A stretch of 64,000 nt of DNA from Pseudeuparius sepicola (GCA_963920635.1 OY987298.1:39277787-39341786), one strand, 5' to 3'. Numbered from the stretch's first letter, positions 1 through 12,029 are shown. The notes: generated from the letters alone by a model not told the origin. Numbers and translations: made by a program.

Positions 1-363
1 GCATTTTCATAATAAGAACTTGCATACTTCTCATTGGCAGCCTGTTCAGAAACGTGGAAAAAGTAATTATTAAAATACAAGATCACGTGGAAATAATAGC
101 CCTTTGGACCCACCCTAACGGTATGCCTATTTTTTCCGAGGAATTTTTTATTTTGAAGTTCATTATAAAACACATGGCAGCCTGTATAAAATCATATCAA
201 AACGCATATTTTTCGAATAATTGAAAACTCAGTTTTTCACATGAAGAACCCAGGATGACTCTCTGATTCATACCTTATTATTGAGAATATGTGCCACATA
301 ATGCCCTTTGCAAGGCATACTGAGTAAAATCACGTCCAAAAATCTGTCACTATCTCCCGGTCC
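1..363. mobile_element. Foldback family A, partial copy cut by window start
   Basis: This stretch matches, with few differences, the right arm of the complete foldback at 15255-16093, including the terminal CTATCTCCCGGTC. The other arm lies before position 1. It has no reading frame. It is a non-autonomous palindromic element of unknown superfamily; a third copy lies at 21303-21907. Confidence 0.75.
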
Positions 364-460
364 ATGGAAGCAAGCTAAAAGTTATAACGCGATTCTGTGC
401 GAATTTGTGACAGTGACAGTACTTGACAAGTGTAGTTGTGAATGCTGAAGAATAAAGGTT

Positions 461-474
461 GTTACCAAGGCAAC
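461..474. promoter_or_regulatory. X-box-like (RFX-type) motif
   Basis: GTTACCAAGGCAAC fits the imperfect inverted repeat consensus GTNRCC-(spacer)-RGYAAC bound by RFX factors. One match in 64 kb of non-coding DNA may be chance, and no gene start is visible beside it. Confidence 0.2.
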
Positions 475-540
475 GAGTTTGGTCTGTTATCGTATGTAAT
501 ATCACTAGTTCCAGAAATTTTATCGATATTTTTTTCGAAA

Positions 541-661
541 GCGCTATTTTGCCTACAAAGATCACGAGTATAAATTGGGCTTTTATTTTCTGATAAAATT
601 TTATCAGAAAATAAAAGGCCAATTTGTACGAGTGGTTTTGCAGATGGGCAAAATAGGGCTT
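541..661. repeat. Palindrome with perfect 38-bp core
   Basis: Positions 580-617 form a perfect palindrome centred on AAAATTTT. Imperfect pairing extends to roughly 60 bp per arm (GCTATTTTGCC on the left, GGCAAAATAGGGC on the right). It is probably a small hairpin MITE. Confidence 0.6.
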
Positions 662-971
662 GAGAATAAAATTATCTAGAAAAATTTCCGGCACGAGTGG
701 TATTTGTCGAAATTATTTCACCAATACGATTTAATAATTTCTGTATTGATTTTTTCTATGTTTACATTTCCAAAACGACTCATTTTGAACGAGTTTATTG
801 ACAGCTTCGACTGTAGCGTTCGAGTAAACAAACATGAAGCTTGGGTATCCAAGGCAAATGCGATTATACCTACACCCTGTCGGCGTTGGTTTATTTTCTG
901 AATGTGTCATAAATTTAAACGGAGGCGGAGATCTAAATAACAAGAATTTAGCAATGTAAATAATTTACACA

Positions 972-995
972 AGTGCAATTACCGGTAATTGCACT
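972..995. repeat. Perfect 24-bp palindrome
   Basis: AGTGCAATTACC is followed directly by its reverse complement. No function is implied by the surroundings. Confidence 0.6.
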
Positions 996-2080
996 AGTGC
1001 AAATTATCCAGAGCAGAGGCATATCATTGGTTGGATTTTTATGGAAGGAGCTACCTTATTGGATGCAAGCAGGATGAGGGAAATAATCGCTGAAATCCAA
1101 CACAATGAAAAAAAAAACAAAACTTTCTAGAAACAAAACAAAATATAGGTACCCCACAGTCAAGAGAGGGCAATCACCATGGCAGTGTTACACCATCGAA
1201 ACACTAACTAAATCGGCAACTAAATATTGTCAGTGCGCGGCATTTACTTTTTTGTTGAAAAATCATGGCCCAGGACTAGAAACTCTTTAAAATAAGGGGA
1301 CCCAGCATGTCACAGTCTATCGCATAGGAAAAGTGAAGCCTTGAGGGGAAGTTTGTTTTCTGTCCAGTCCAAGGAGACCACAAGGGGGCTTGCACAAGGT
1401 TATTTTATGTCAGTGTCCAACTGACAACAGGTTTTATGTGATATGTCAGTGCCATATTGTTATATTCTAAAGGGGGCAAAATATTTCACATCAACTTTCA
1501 AATTTGAATTGCCTTAAATTACAGAGCAAAAATGACTTGGAATATTTACCTATAGTTATCTCGTTATGAAATAATGAATCGAGTTATAAATATTATCTAA
1601 AAATCTTGGAAAGTTAAGTTCCCTTATTATAGTTCTAATAATGCATTGGAATCATTTTTAAGTTTTCTAATTTTCAGATGCTCAGATGTGTCGGTTAAAT
1701 TTAATGCACCTTTTTTAAGTGCCCTTCGTCTGAAAGTTTATTAAAAAATCTCTGGCATGAAAATAATAGGAGCAAATTAATTCCCTCTTGGATAAAGAGA
1801 CCTCCAGTAGTACCAATAATTCCATCCATATTTTTTCTGTATCACCAAAAGGAATCCTATAATTCCCATTACTTGGGCATTACATATAAAACAGGTAGTT
1901 TAAAAAAAAGTCGTATTTCGTAAATTTTAAGATATTAAGCAGATAGTTTCAGTCAGGTCTTCAGTTTATTCTACAGTTTCTACTCAGTTTTTTTAAGAGT
2001 TTATCTACGAGTCTATTTTAGGTTTGTGAGATACCCTTGAGAGAGAAATGTTGTAAACTGTAAAAGTTCCTAGATACATT

Positions 2081-3210
2081 CACGGGCGTAGCCAAGGGGG
2101 GGGGTTTCGGGGGTTCAAACCCCCCCCCCCCCCCGAAATAAGCAAAATATTACCTAATATTATACCGAAAAAATACGAGGAGTGAAGAGTTAAATTATTA
2201 TTACGTTTGAATATATGTAGTAATAGTGGCGCCTAGCGCCATCTTTTGACGAGAGGCAGACGCAGTTGCAGCCGAACTATTTTGTATTGTAGGGACACTT
2301 TGCGTTGTTTCTCGATTATTCGCCACGCCCCTCAGTCGAAATGAGCGGAACTTTGTGGAAGTTCGTGGAAGTTTCTGGACGGCTACTGGGCTGCTATATA
2401 AGCGGCGCGTGACCGCGCTTACGGCAGTATTGTTCCATGCGAACTCGAAGCGAATAAAAGTGAAAAGTGGTGAACGAATAGTGAAGACAATTAAGTGTAC
2501 CGTGTGAGTAATTTTGGTGCACTGTTATTCGATGACCTTGTTAAGGATAGATACGTGAATCATTATTACTGTCCAAAAATGGAGGGAAAAAAAAAGGAAG
2601 GGTGATAAACCTAAAGGTATGGACTACTGGAAAAAGTGGTGTAGTCAAGGACAAGGGGTTTCTAATAAAGAAACAAATTTGGATTTAGCTATCAAAGCTT
2701 CAGCTACCTTGCATGCTGATAAGGAGACTGCCTACCCCGAAATCTAGTTTGGAATGCCTAGATATGTGCGATAAAAACCTTTATCCTAATATTTACACAT
2801 TACTACAAATCTTGGCTACCATTCCTGTATCCACTGCTACCCCAGAAAGGTCTTTCTCGAGCCTAAGGAGACTGAAAAACTATTTACGAAACACTACAAG
2901 TGAAAACAGACTTAATGGTTTGGCTCTAATGAACATTCACTATGGAACAGAAATTCATGCAGATGAAGTAGTGGATATATTTAAAAGAAAAAGCCGAAGA
3001 TTTCTTCCTTAATGGTTTTAGATTTAGCGCAGAGGAACGAAGTTAATTTATCCATTTCATTTAAAGTTAAGAACTTTATAAATATGTCGTATTTTTTCGG
3101 ATGAATATATAGATATTAAATTTCATGTAAGTATATTTTTGTTGTTTTATTTACTTCTCAAACTAAACCCCCCCCCCCCCCCCCAAAACTAAATCCTGGC
3201 TACGCCTGTG
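2081..3210 (+). mobile_element. hAT transposon, internally deleted, complete ends and 8-bp TSD
   Basis: The element is bounded by inverted repeats CACGGGCGTAGCC (2081) and GGCTACGCCTGTG (ending 3210), flanked by a perfect 8-bp duplication GATACATT (2073-2080 and 3211-3218). An 8-bp duplication and CA...TG ends are hallmarks of hAT. Next to each end lie poly-G/poly-C tracts (about 2096-2133 and 3169-3184), which can form a hairpin. A TATA-like CTATATAAG occurs near 2393. Only the C-terminal piece of a transposase remains (2713-3012). A separate open stretch from about 2600, reading MDYWKKWCSQGQG, lies in another frame, so the internal deletion or later decay joined them out of frame. It landed inside family B and is therefore younger than that copy. 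Confidence 0.9.
2713..3012 (+). pseudogene. hAT transposase C-terminal dimerisation fragment
   Basis: The 99-residue frame contains the hATC hallmark around residues 30-70: ILATIPVSTATPERSFSSLR followed by a stretch ending in LNGLALMNIHYG. This is the dimerisation domain of hAT transposases of the group often annotated as zinc-finger MYM-type 1-like. The N-terminal BED or TTF zinc finger and the catalytic Asp, Asp and Glu region are missing, since the whole element is only 1.1 kb against a usual 2-3 kb. The apparent start codon is probably internal and not a true start. The product would not be a working transposase, though a bare dimerisation domain could in principle interfere with a full-length one. 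Confidence 0.85.
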
Positions 3211-3769
3211 GATACATTCACAAGGGAATAAAGGTCAAGTAGGTATACACATTACAAATTGATTGAAGAACCTGGTAACAAGATGCAATAGCGACAAATT
3301 CTAAATCCGCCTTATATAATTTTACGGCCTGATTAAACGTACATTCCTGGCTAGAAACACACTACTGAAAATTGTTGCAACCAATGTTCTACGACTACAT
3401 CGGTTCTTACCTGTGGAAAGCTAAGTGGAGGTGCGTTTATAATTCAGCTTTTTGCAAAATTGGTACTGACTTACCATATTTACTACTTAAATTCGTGAAA
3501 ATAATTGCTGGAAATCAATCTCAACTATAAAATAGATTTGTTTCATATGGCAGTTGCCATTTTCTGCACTTGTTGGCACAACATTGTCAAATTTAATTTT
3601 TAGAAATCATGGAAACCATTATTAATTTTTAGTAACAATCAAGGTACCTGTTATATTCATAGATTCTCCAATAAAATGGCATACTTGGCATCACTGTTAC
3701 CATTAGAATGTGGAAAGAATAGGCCTCACTTTGGAAAGTAGAATGCTGGGCCCCCTTACTTTAAAGAGT

Positions 3770-4713
3770 CCTCGGCCAGGACTAATAAATACATCCACGA
3801 GAAGTTTCTATGAACCCTAAAAAAAATTTATATTGCACCGTCAACTAAAAATATCAAATTATCGGTCATAACCATAAAGCCGGTTTATTGATATTTCGGA
3901 TCGTTTTATTCACATTGCCGGAGTTTGCTTCCCTCGTCTGTTGCTCAAACAGATACTTAGCGGTGGAGCCCGACCTCATGAATATTCGACGCTCCAAAAG
4001 AAAACACACCGTATTTTCGTCCGGCTATATTTGCATTCCGTCGGAACTAAATTTGTTGTTTCAGGCAAAAATAAACCTGTATTGATTTTACTCGTTAACT
4101 GCATTAAATAAAATACGGTGAACGTTCGTGAACGTTGTATAAATATTCCCGATCCATGGCCTACCGCAACCCGCCGCCATGTGTGTACATTTTAATTTTA
4201 ATTTGTGCGTTAACTACTTCAAGTGCATTTTTTACTGCCCGCCTGTCGGCCTTTGTTATTTTTACTGTCTGCATCCCACTTGCGCGCGGGCCGCCAACAT
4301 CAGCTCTAAATGACGTTAAATTTGATATTTGAGGTCGGGCGTTAATTTTAAAATTTCGCTATAACAGCGGCGAACGAGTTGGCATGGATAGTGCTGTTAG
4401 CTTTGGCCGGTTCACGCCGGTTAGGCTCGCGAGTTCCTGCCCAGTGTTTGTTTTGCATATTGCCAATGATTTTATGTTTTATCTCAATCATGTCAGGAAC
4501 TGCAATGATAAAAGAACACAGTTGCCAAGCGATGCTTGTTTACAAATCGTACGTATAGCGGCTTCAATGAAACAGAATAGCGCAAGGGTTGACATTGCCG
4601 CTTCAACACCGGGTACATCTTGCGTCAATGGAGCTGTTTGAGCCAAGCTTGCCACGATTACACGGGACGTCCTCTGGACACGGCTATGTGACTGACAGTG
4701 GTTGTTCTTATCA
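3770..4713. other. Region without a recognised gene, moderately GC-rich
   Basis: Single-copy-looking DNA of higher complexity than its surroundings, with many CpG steps (for example 3950-4060 and 4360-4440). Open frames at 3888-4085, 4135-4332 and 4384-4641 show no domain, and none has a convincing gene context. Regulatory DNA is possible but unsupported. Confidence 0.4.
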
Positions 4714-4721
4714 CTGGGATC

Positions 4722-5729
4722 CAGCGCCGGTTTTAGCTTGACTACCCCGGGTGCTAAGTTTAACAAACGCGTTATCTTTCCTCTCAATTTTTTACCTTTG
4801 CCAAAAATCTAAACTTTTTAAATTTACGAAAAGAAATTCTAAGCAAAACATATATATTCTTGTTGACTGGTGGTATTTTTTTGTTCACTAGGACTCATAA
4901 CATTTGTAGCCAAGTAGTCCTACCCGCAGTCTTCTTTTATAGAGCAACAGTGACCAATAGAAATTTCGAAATTTGTTTTAGTGTGAGCCCATAAAAATCA
5001 TTGCTTTTTAAACCGGCTATATACCCCGATTACTGTAAGAAGTCCCGATTTTGTCACATGACATTCTCCACAAAATCCCTAGGAATTTTCTGTTGACCAT
5101 GGGTATAACATTGGTAGAATGTGTCTCAAACAGTTAATGACGTCACTCATTGATTTATGATGTGAAAAGTTGGGAAGCAACAAATGAAGTCCAAATCATG
5201 CCCATCTTTTGATTTGGTTAATGTTACACCGTACTGATGATTGCCAAATAGCATGAAACACGTGTATGCGGTTACTGGTTTTTTCTTTTTGTTAACTTTG
5301 AGTGTTTGCCCATTATCACCTTTCCTTGTAATTGTTACATTTACACTCGCTAATCTTACATCCTTTTTTCAATAAATATATCTATCTTACACATTATTAC
5401 ATGACAAGTTTCCAATTTATATTCAATCAATGAATCAATGTTGTATATTCTGCGTTTAGGATATTTGCACTTAGAAATTTTTATTTTCGTCCAAAAATCC
5501 AGGGGGGAGGGTAAAATTTTCAACGTACAGATGAATATAAGATATGATGAATAGGAGAACGTTTCAAATGATATGTTTGCAGTCGACGATCAAAATGAAA
5601 GTGTCGCGTCGTGAGCGACATAGCAACAAAATGTGGTTTATTTTTAGTTATTAGACAAGCTTATACCGCCTCCTAAAATTAACCGCCGGGTGCTATTAGC
5701 GCCCTAGCACCCCCCTAAAACCGGCGCTG
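4722..5729. mobile_element. Non-autonomous hAT-type element, complete with TSD
   Basis: Inverted repeats CAGCGCCGGTTTTA (4722) and TAAAACCGGCGCTG (ending 5729) are perfect and are flanked by a perfect 8-bp duplication CTGGGATC (4714-4721 and 5730-5737). CAG...CTG ends and 8-bp duplications fit hAT. The 1008-bp interior has no transposase frame. A GGGTGCTA motif recurs just inside both ends, a candidate transposase-binding site. Confidence 0.85.
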
Positions 5730-5737
5730 CTGGGATC

Positions 5738-6078
5738 GGAATTTATTCGGGAACGGGCATGGAGGAAACAACAAAGTGGAGAAAGGTTTGGCGATAGCGG
5801 TAGAGGCAGAAATATGTAGTGATCGCGGTTTAAATTATTTAAACGTTTCATGATTTCAGTGGATTCAAGAATGTTCCTTCGTGTAGAACGAGATGATTTG
5901 GAAATAATTTTGGTGTCATTAAACCAAGATTAAGGTTCAAGTGCCGATAGCGTCGGTTGACGTAGTGTATGTAACGTTCGTGTCCCTTCACGCGTGTTGA
6001 TGTTGATACAGTACGTCCCTTTTCTTCGATATATAACTTCACCGCATGAAAAAGGCTCACTCCATTCGTACCATATAC
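5738..6078. other. Region without a recognised gene
   Basis: About 340 bp between two transposons. Overlapping short frames occur on both strands, with no domain and no repeat seen. Confidence 0.4.
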
Positions 6079-7320
6079 AGGGTGTAACTGAACTGATGGT
6101 CAAAAATGAAACCACGTATTCTTGGAGTCAAAATAAGAGTACTTTTTCATATATATTTTTCTCCTATACGGGGCAGAGTTTTTTTTATACAGAGCGTAGA
6201 TGTTTTGAGAAAAATACACATATTTCTTGTAGTATCTCTAGAAGTATACGAGATATTTTTTTCAATCTCGGTGTGTCACATGAGCAGATGAGCCGTCAAA
6301 CTTAAGGTTGACATGAAGCTTCTGAGGCTCCCATTTGCGGAGATACGGGGTGTTATTAAAATTAATTAGTTCAGAAAAATATGAATACCCTGTATAATCG
6401 CATTTTTTAATTAGTTTTGAGTGGTGAATAGAATGGTTAACAAAAAGTATCTCAGTATTTTTTCATATTCGCAGCCGTTTCTGAATTATGTTCAAAGAAC
6501 TGCAACGCCGCAATGAACAATAGTCACTGTTAGAATAAATCTAGCAATCTGTGGATGTCAATTAAACTTCATTTTACAAAATACAAAAGCAAAAACAATA
6601 ATAAAAGGAACGTAATGCTATTAGAAAATTAAATTATTAAATGTTCGAAATGACCCCATCTCTTTCAATACACGCAAGTATGTGTTTCCGCATGTTTATT
6701 ATTGCGACTTGGCAAGTCCTTAGCTAAAGTGCATATCAGTCAATTTTTCGAATGAAAATATCATTTTTCAAAATATTGATACTAAAGTGCAAAGTTGGCA
6801 GCCAAATGATTCAAATAACGCCAAGTTTAATTATTATTGACATCCACAGATTGTTAGATTTATTCTTAAAATGACTTGTTTATTGCAGCATTGCCGTTCT
6901 ATGAAAATAATTAAGAAACGGCGGAGAAAGGGAAAAAATACTAAGAGATACTTTCTGTTAACCATTGCATTTACCACTCAAAACACAACAATTTAAAAAA
7001 TGCGATTATAGGGATTATTCATAATTCTCTGAACTAATTAATTTTAATAACACCCTGTATCTCCGCAACCGGGGGACTCAGAAGCTTCATATTAACCTTA
7101 AATTTGACAGCTCATCCGCTCATGTGACACGCCAAGTTTGAAGAAAATATCTCGTATACTTCTAGAGATACTAAGAGATATGTGTATTTTTCTCTAAATT
7201 TCTACGCTCTGTATAAAAAAAACTATGGCCCGTAGGAGAAAAAAATATATGAAGAAGTGTCCTTATTTTGACACCAAGAATACGTGGTTTCATTTTTGAC
7301 CATCAGTTCAGTTACACCCT
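6079..7320. mobile_element. Long foldback element (arms about 490 bp)
   Basis: The left end AGGGTGTAACTGAACTGATG (6079) is the complement of the right end, and pairing continues inward for about 490 bp per arm (6079-6575 and 6835-7320) with a loop of about 260 bp. Matching landmarks include the AATACGTGGTTT-type block near each end and the ATCCACAGATTG-type block near the loop. There is no coding capacity. The left end is preceded by TATAC, a form seen at several other elements here (see 20013 and 47639). No target duplication is clear. Confidence 0.8.
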
Positions 7321-8077
7321 CTTTAGTGTTGCACATGATTTCTCCAAATACGGGTCGACCCAGATTCAGTTAAAATGATGAAAAAAAAAAACGATCTAGG
7401 GTCCCTATTATATATTATAGAAAGGGGCCCAAGAGGGAAATATTTTTGGACCATACTGTGTACCAAGCTTTTTACTTCTAACAAATGCCACGAATCTCAT
7501 TAGAGTCTAATATATGTATATAGAAAAGGTGAAACAATGTCGCTGGATACCAATCAAAATTATATGCAATAATTAGAAAATTACCTATTATGCAACAGAG
7601 TCTATAGCTTACTAAATACATACCTACGTTTGTAGGAAAATGTCGGCTGTCCAAATTTCGGAAAATTTTATTGACAGTTGACGTGGATGAACGTATGCTT
7701 ATTTGCGGGCTGCCGTTTCTTTTTTCGCGTTTATTCTCGTTAAACGCCATTATTAGGTTCGCGCAACTACAAATTATGATAATACTTTATGATACTGCAA
7801 TTTAAAGAGCCTATTTTACATAATTCTTCCTAGCGCAAGCGAGACCGTGTTCAAGATAGAGCTATTATTTATGTCGCAAGTTAATAACAAATAACCATTA
7901 AAATGGACGGGGCCAGCGTCGGCTCTCCTGGGAAATACACACTATACGGATAAAGATAACGAATACACCTTGTGCTATGTGATTTCACACGTCTGAAATA
8001 TCTCACTCTGTATTAGATAACGACGATAGTGGACTAAAAATATTCGAGAAATGCATGTGCACATCAATGTCGACATA
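7321..8077. other. Region without a recognised gene
   Basis: AT-rich DNA with one short open frame on the minus strand (7478-7750) that has no recognisable domain. No repeat structure seen. Confidence 0.4.
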
Positions 8078-9182
8078 TACAGTGTGTCTGGTAGGCTAAG
8101 TCTAAGGGAATTGAACGGGAAATCCTTGCCTACACCGACTTTTTAAAGGGGTGTTTTTTCGAAAAACTATATTAGGCATTTTTTATTAAAAATTGGACAC
8201 CCCAGCTTTAATCAGGACATACCAACAAACCAAAAAATGTACAGGGAGTTCCATTCTGCAGGCTGTCAAAGTTAAGCAAAACAGGAATTCTAAAGTCATC
8301 TGGCGAATCAAGAGTGCCATGGACTTCAAAACAGTTGGATGGTCTGGTCAACAGGACCACTCAAAGTATTGATGTGCAAAGATTAAATACAAAAATATAT
8401 ATGGTATTTGCTTCTGAACCATCTCAAAATGATGAATTTTTGAAACTTATTTATACGGGTCAAAAATCAAGAATGTCAAAACCACCACAGACAGCTCGGC
8501 GCCGACGAGCGCGCAGCAGGCGTAAAATAAAGGGAATCCCCGAAAAATAGTTGTGGAATCCCCTAAAAAGGAAGAACAAGAAGTAAGCAAAGCCAGAGTC
8601 TTGCTAGCAAGACAAGAAATAACTGTGCAAGAAATTTGCAAGACAAGAAGTAGTTTTACATCTTGCCTTGCTTAGCAAGACAAGACAAGAAGTTGCCGAG
8701 CAAGACAAGAAATCTTGTTTTTTACATCACTAGATGACCCAGAGAAAAATATCCCGTATATTTTTGTGAATTTTTGCGCACTTTGAGTGCTCCCGTTGAC
8801 CACCCAACTGATTTGAAGTAATTCCATGGCACATTTGACTCGCCAGAATAGATGCCTTTAAAATTCGCATTTTGCTCAACTTTGGCACTGTGCAGAAGGG
8901 AACTCAATTTATATTTTCTGTTCAGAAATTTGGTATGTAGGGGTTTTGGTGTCCTGATTAACGTTGTGGTGTCAGATTTTAATTAAAATAGTGCCTAATG
9001 TTTTTCGAAAAACGCACCCCTTTAAAAAATCGCAGTAGGCCAGGATATCGCGGCAATGCCAAACCAATACTTTACAAATGTTGATCTTTCACTGACATGT
9101 CTATAAAAAAATTGCCCCGGTCAATTCCCCCAGCTTACTTAGATTTTCAGGTGTGTTAACATGAAAACCAGACAAACTATAT
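8078..9182. mobile_element. Foldback element with decayed arms
   Basis: Terminal CAGTGTGTCTGG (8080) pairs with CCAGACAAACTA (about 9169-9180). Matching blocks follow inward on both sides: GGGAATTGA, AAGGGGTGTTTTTTCG and TAGGCATTTTTTATT on the left, with complements near 9121, 9012 and 8980. The interior holds a CAAGACAAGA-rich patch (8590-8745) and a 78-residue frame (8314-8550, Arg-rich tail) that is not recognised. TA-type ends are possible. Confidence 0.6.
8590..8745. repeat. Degenerate CAAGACAAGA repeat patch
   Basis: AAGACAAGA or its complement recurs many times, with partial inverted arrangement (ATCTTGCC, TTGCTTAGCAAGACAAG). A similar patch with both orientations lies at 25776-25915. 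This is probably the end of a shared MITE family. Confidence 0.45.
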
Positions 9183-11270
9183 GCCGAATATTTTTCGTCT
9201 TCCTATAGTAAGGTTTCGCGATTATTGTCGTTTTGGTCAATTGCGACAGTTAAAATATTGGAGGGACTCTACCTGACGTAAAATGAGTGCATAAATGGAC
9301 AATTCACATTCAAGGACCTGCAGGGAAAAATTAATAACATCATTGTTTTAAAAAAGAGAGGCCCATGCTGGAGAATAGGAACACACGTGGTTTTTTGCCT
9401 ATATTCCTTTACAAACGACTACTAGGTCACTCAGAACGAACCCATGCAGTTTTTTAATTTAAGAAAAAGCAAATTACTACAAAATTGTAAAAAGATATTT
9501 TTTTTCTCAAATGTATCTTCATAGAACTTAAAAGCCATCTTTGGTGTAGGTATAGAAAACGAAATAAAAATATTTGTCAAATTAACCTACAAAATAATAA
9601 TATTCAAAATATGGCGATTCAAGGTATTCGAAGCTATGAAACTGTTGTTCATATTCACTCCAAGTTCCTAAAAACAACATGTTTTGACAAAAAAATTGCC
9701 ATATTTTCAAATTACACAATGTTTATTTAATGGGCACATATACAAAATAATTGTAGTAAGTACCTACTAACCTACTAGGATAAACATTAAAAATATACAC
9801 CTACTTGTTCTAAGACATTGTTATCTCTAATAATTAGGATTTTCTAAAAAATGTCATGTGCTTTGACGCTGATTTTTGACATTCACCGATCGACATATAT
9901 GTGCCAACTCTGAACATGCTAACCTGGACACTAATAATTGTTTTAGACGGACGTAATATTTAACAAAAAAGATATTTCTACATAAATAACTTCTCAGCTG
10001 TTGACCAAACTTTAATTAACTGCATCCTATTTTATCAAATCCCTCTCTCAAAATAACCTCTTGGTGTACTAAGAAGCCAAAATAGGCTGAACACAGTGGA
10101 GCAACACGGAGGAGATCAGACATCATGTTTGCAGGTTAATGCTTAGCTATATAATATAGTAGAAAAATAATTCCATGTTTAGATACTCTTCTTTCAGTGC
10201 GATATACCTACCCTTTATGATAGAAAAGTGTCAATTAGCAATTTAGTCTGAACAACTGAAGTTAAAAATAGAGCGAAATTATAGTTCTTCGCACTATTTG
10301 CAATAAGGGAAAATTTTCCATGTTGTGCAAATACAGAAAACACCGGAAATTATAATACTTATCACTGAAAGGAGGATGTACCTTTCACTTCCGATGAAAT
10401 TTGGTCGATTATAGGATTATAGTTAACGTGCGCAAGAGGGCACAGTCTATTTGATTTTGTGATTATATATAAATTAATTAATTTGTGCCAGAGATTTGAG
10501 CGATCACTTAAGCATACAGTTTTAATAATTATAGTGTTGTCGTGAACAGAATCAACAAGAATCAAATAACGTATGCAGCTATATTGCGCTGCATTAATTG
10601 AAGTAAATTATTCCCTATTGTTGTTTCCATGGTAAACGAGCCGCCCCTGTCGGCGAATAATAAACATTTAGCGTTCATTGCATCAATCCGTTGCAAATAT
10701 TACCAATAAGCAGATTTAATTATAATGGCAAACACACATATATTATGTGTGTATTATGGATATTAGCGTTCTCGAAATTACTAGACCGTGACCTTACCTC
10801 GCATTTTCACTTTGGCAAAGGTCATGAGTCTGCCTCCGTCGAAAAATATTTACACTCAAATTAAACAGAGTATTGAACCCGCGTGGTAAATCATTTAGTG
10901 CGAACAGTATGCAAATAAAAGTCTAGTTGTTGTTTTGGAAGCATCGTTTCTCGGAAAAGATCCGACAAAAAAACTGAGCGATTTCTGGACTTTTGGATTT
11001 TTAGAATTAAAACAAGTCAGAAGCGCACTTAGAAATTAGGAATGTTAAAGTCGTAAATTAAAATTTAATAATGACTAACTATCAAGAAAACGGGTTACAA
11101 ATAAATATTAACGACACAAAATAAATACTATCAATAATACCTAGTACTCACGAACATATTATATAAAAAAGGTTTGTGTAAACATGCCACATGCCCCTTA
11201 AATACTTATCTACAGATTGAGCTATAACTGACAAGGTGCGACTGACATATACATATATATCCTTCAGATA
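9183..11270. other. AT-rich region, nothing recognised
   Basis: About 2.1 kb of AT-rich DNA without coding potential. One short palindrome, ACACATATATTATGTGTGT, lies at about 10734. A 67-codon minus-strand frame (10362-10565) has no domain. Confidence 0.5.
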
Positions 11271-11272
11271 TA

Positions 11273-12027
11273 CGGGATTTCCCAACGAAAACTTGACCCC
11301 CCAAAAATTAAAAAACCGAAAAATATTTGAAAATTCGCCGAGACCCGTCGATTTTTGTTCTTGGGGGAGCTTTTTTTACAGTCAAGCCAACCCGATATGT
11401 TCATCCCCCTAATCCCTAGCAACCCCAACTTTAAAATTTCAAATGGAACTACCCCACTTGTGGAACATCATCTTAAAGCCCTTTTAATTGCGAATACAGT
11501 TATGCGTCGTTTTTAGAAAACTATTGAGATTTGACAGAATTATTGGCTAAAAACGGAAGGTTGGTAATCCACTGTACGCGTAGTAATTTCTTACACAAAT
11601 GTTCGCCACTAATAAGTTTTTTATCTACTACACACGACTAAATTACCTAATTTTTATTGACGTGTCGATCAGTTTACAAAAAAGTCACAAATTAAAAAGC
11701 TGAAGCAAAACAAAAAAGTTCATACGAATTCAAACCTTATATCTATTAAAAATAACCAACCAACCAAATACCAACAGAATTCTAAAAACGATACACACCA
11801 CTGTATTCGCAATAAAAAGGGCTTTAAAATGAAGCGCCAGAAGGGGGGTAGTTCCATTTGAAATTTTAAACTTGGGGTTGCTAGGATTAGGGGGATGAAC
11901 ATATCGAGTTGGCTTGACTGTAAAAAAAGCTCCCCCCAGGAACAAAAATCGACGGGTCTCGGAGAATTTTCAAATATTTTTCGGTTTTCTAATTTTTGGG
12001 GGGTCAAGTTTTCATTGGGAAATCCTG
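11273..12027. mobile_element. Foldback family C, internally shortened copy, TA target
   Basis: Inverted ends GGATTTCCCAACGAAAACTT and its complement, each bordered by TA (11271-11272 and 12028-12029). The arms pair over about 350 bp: the block with TTGACCCCCCAAAAATTA, then TGTTCATCCCCCTAATCC and AATGGAACTACCCC, is mirrored on the right. The longer copy at 51243-52481 keeps the middle part that is missing here. TA duplication suggests a Tc1/mariner-type mobiliser. There is no coding sequence; open frames across the right arm are by-products of the repeat. Confidence 0.8.
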
Positions 12028-12029
12028 TA

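Larger units (their letters stand above)
364..1281. other. Region without a recognised gene
   Basis: AT-rich DNA between foldback A and family B. It holds an X-box-like site (461-474), a long palindrome (541-661) and a perfect 24-bp palindrome (972-995). Short open frames at 704-901 and 1105-1290 have no recognisable domain. Confidence 0.5.
1282..3769. mobile_element. Family B DNA transposon, non-autonomous, split by a hAT insertion
   Basis: The ends are imperfect inverted repeats of about 27 bp: ACTCTTTAAAATAAGG on the left (1282) and, on the right (3743-3769), the complement of ACTCTTTAAAGTAAGG, both followed by a GGACCCAGCAT-like stretch. The second copy at 54108-55104 shares both ends and much of the interior, which defines the family. 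Removing the nested hAT element and its target duplication leaves about 1.35 kb. No transposase frame is visible. Near-identical direct repeats GGCCCAGGACTA (1268) and GGCCAGGACTA (3774) lie just outside the ends and may be a target duplication, but a few bases separate them from the ends. The right end and copy two suggest that the termini read CAGGGACTC, which would suit hAT. That assignment is a guess. Confidence 0.65.

Noticed and set aside
4488..4787. 99-codon minus-strand frame as a gene
   Set aside because: It crosses the left border of the hAT element at 4722, so it cannot be an old conserved gene, and it has no domain.
8314..8550. 78-codon frame with an Arg-rich tail as a gene
   Set aside because: It lies inside a foldback element, has no recognised domain and no support on either side.
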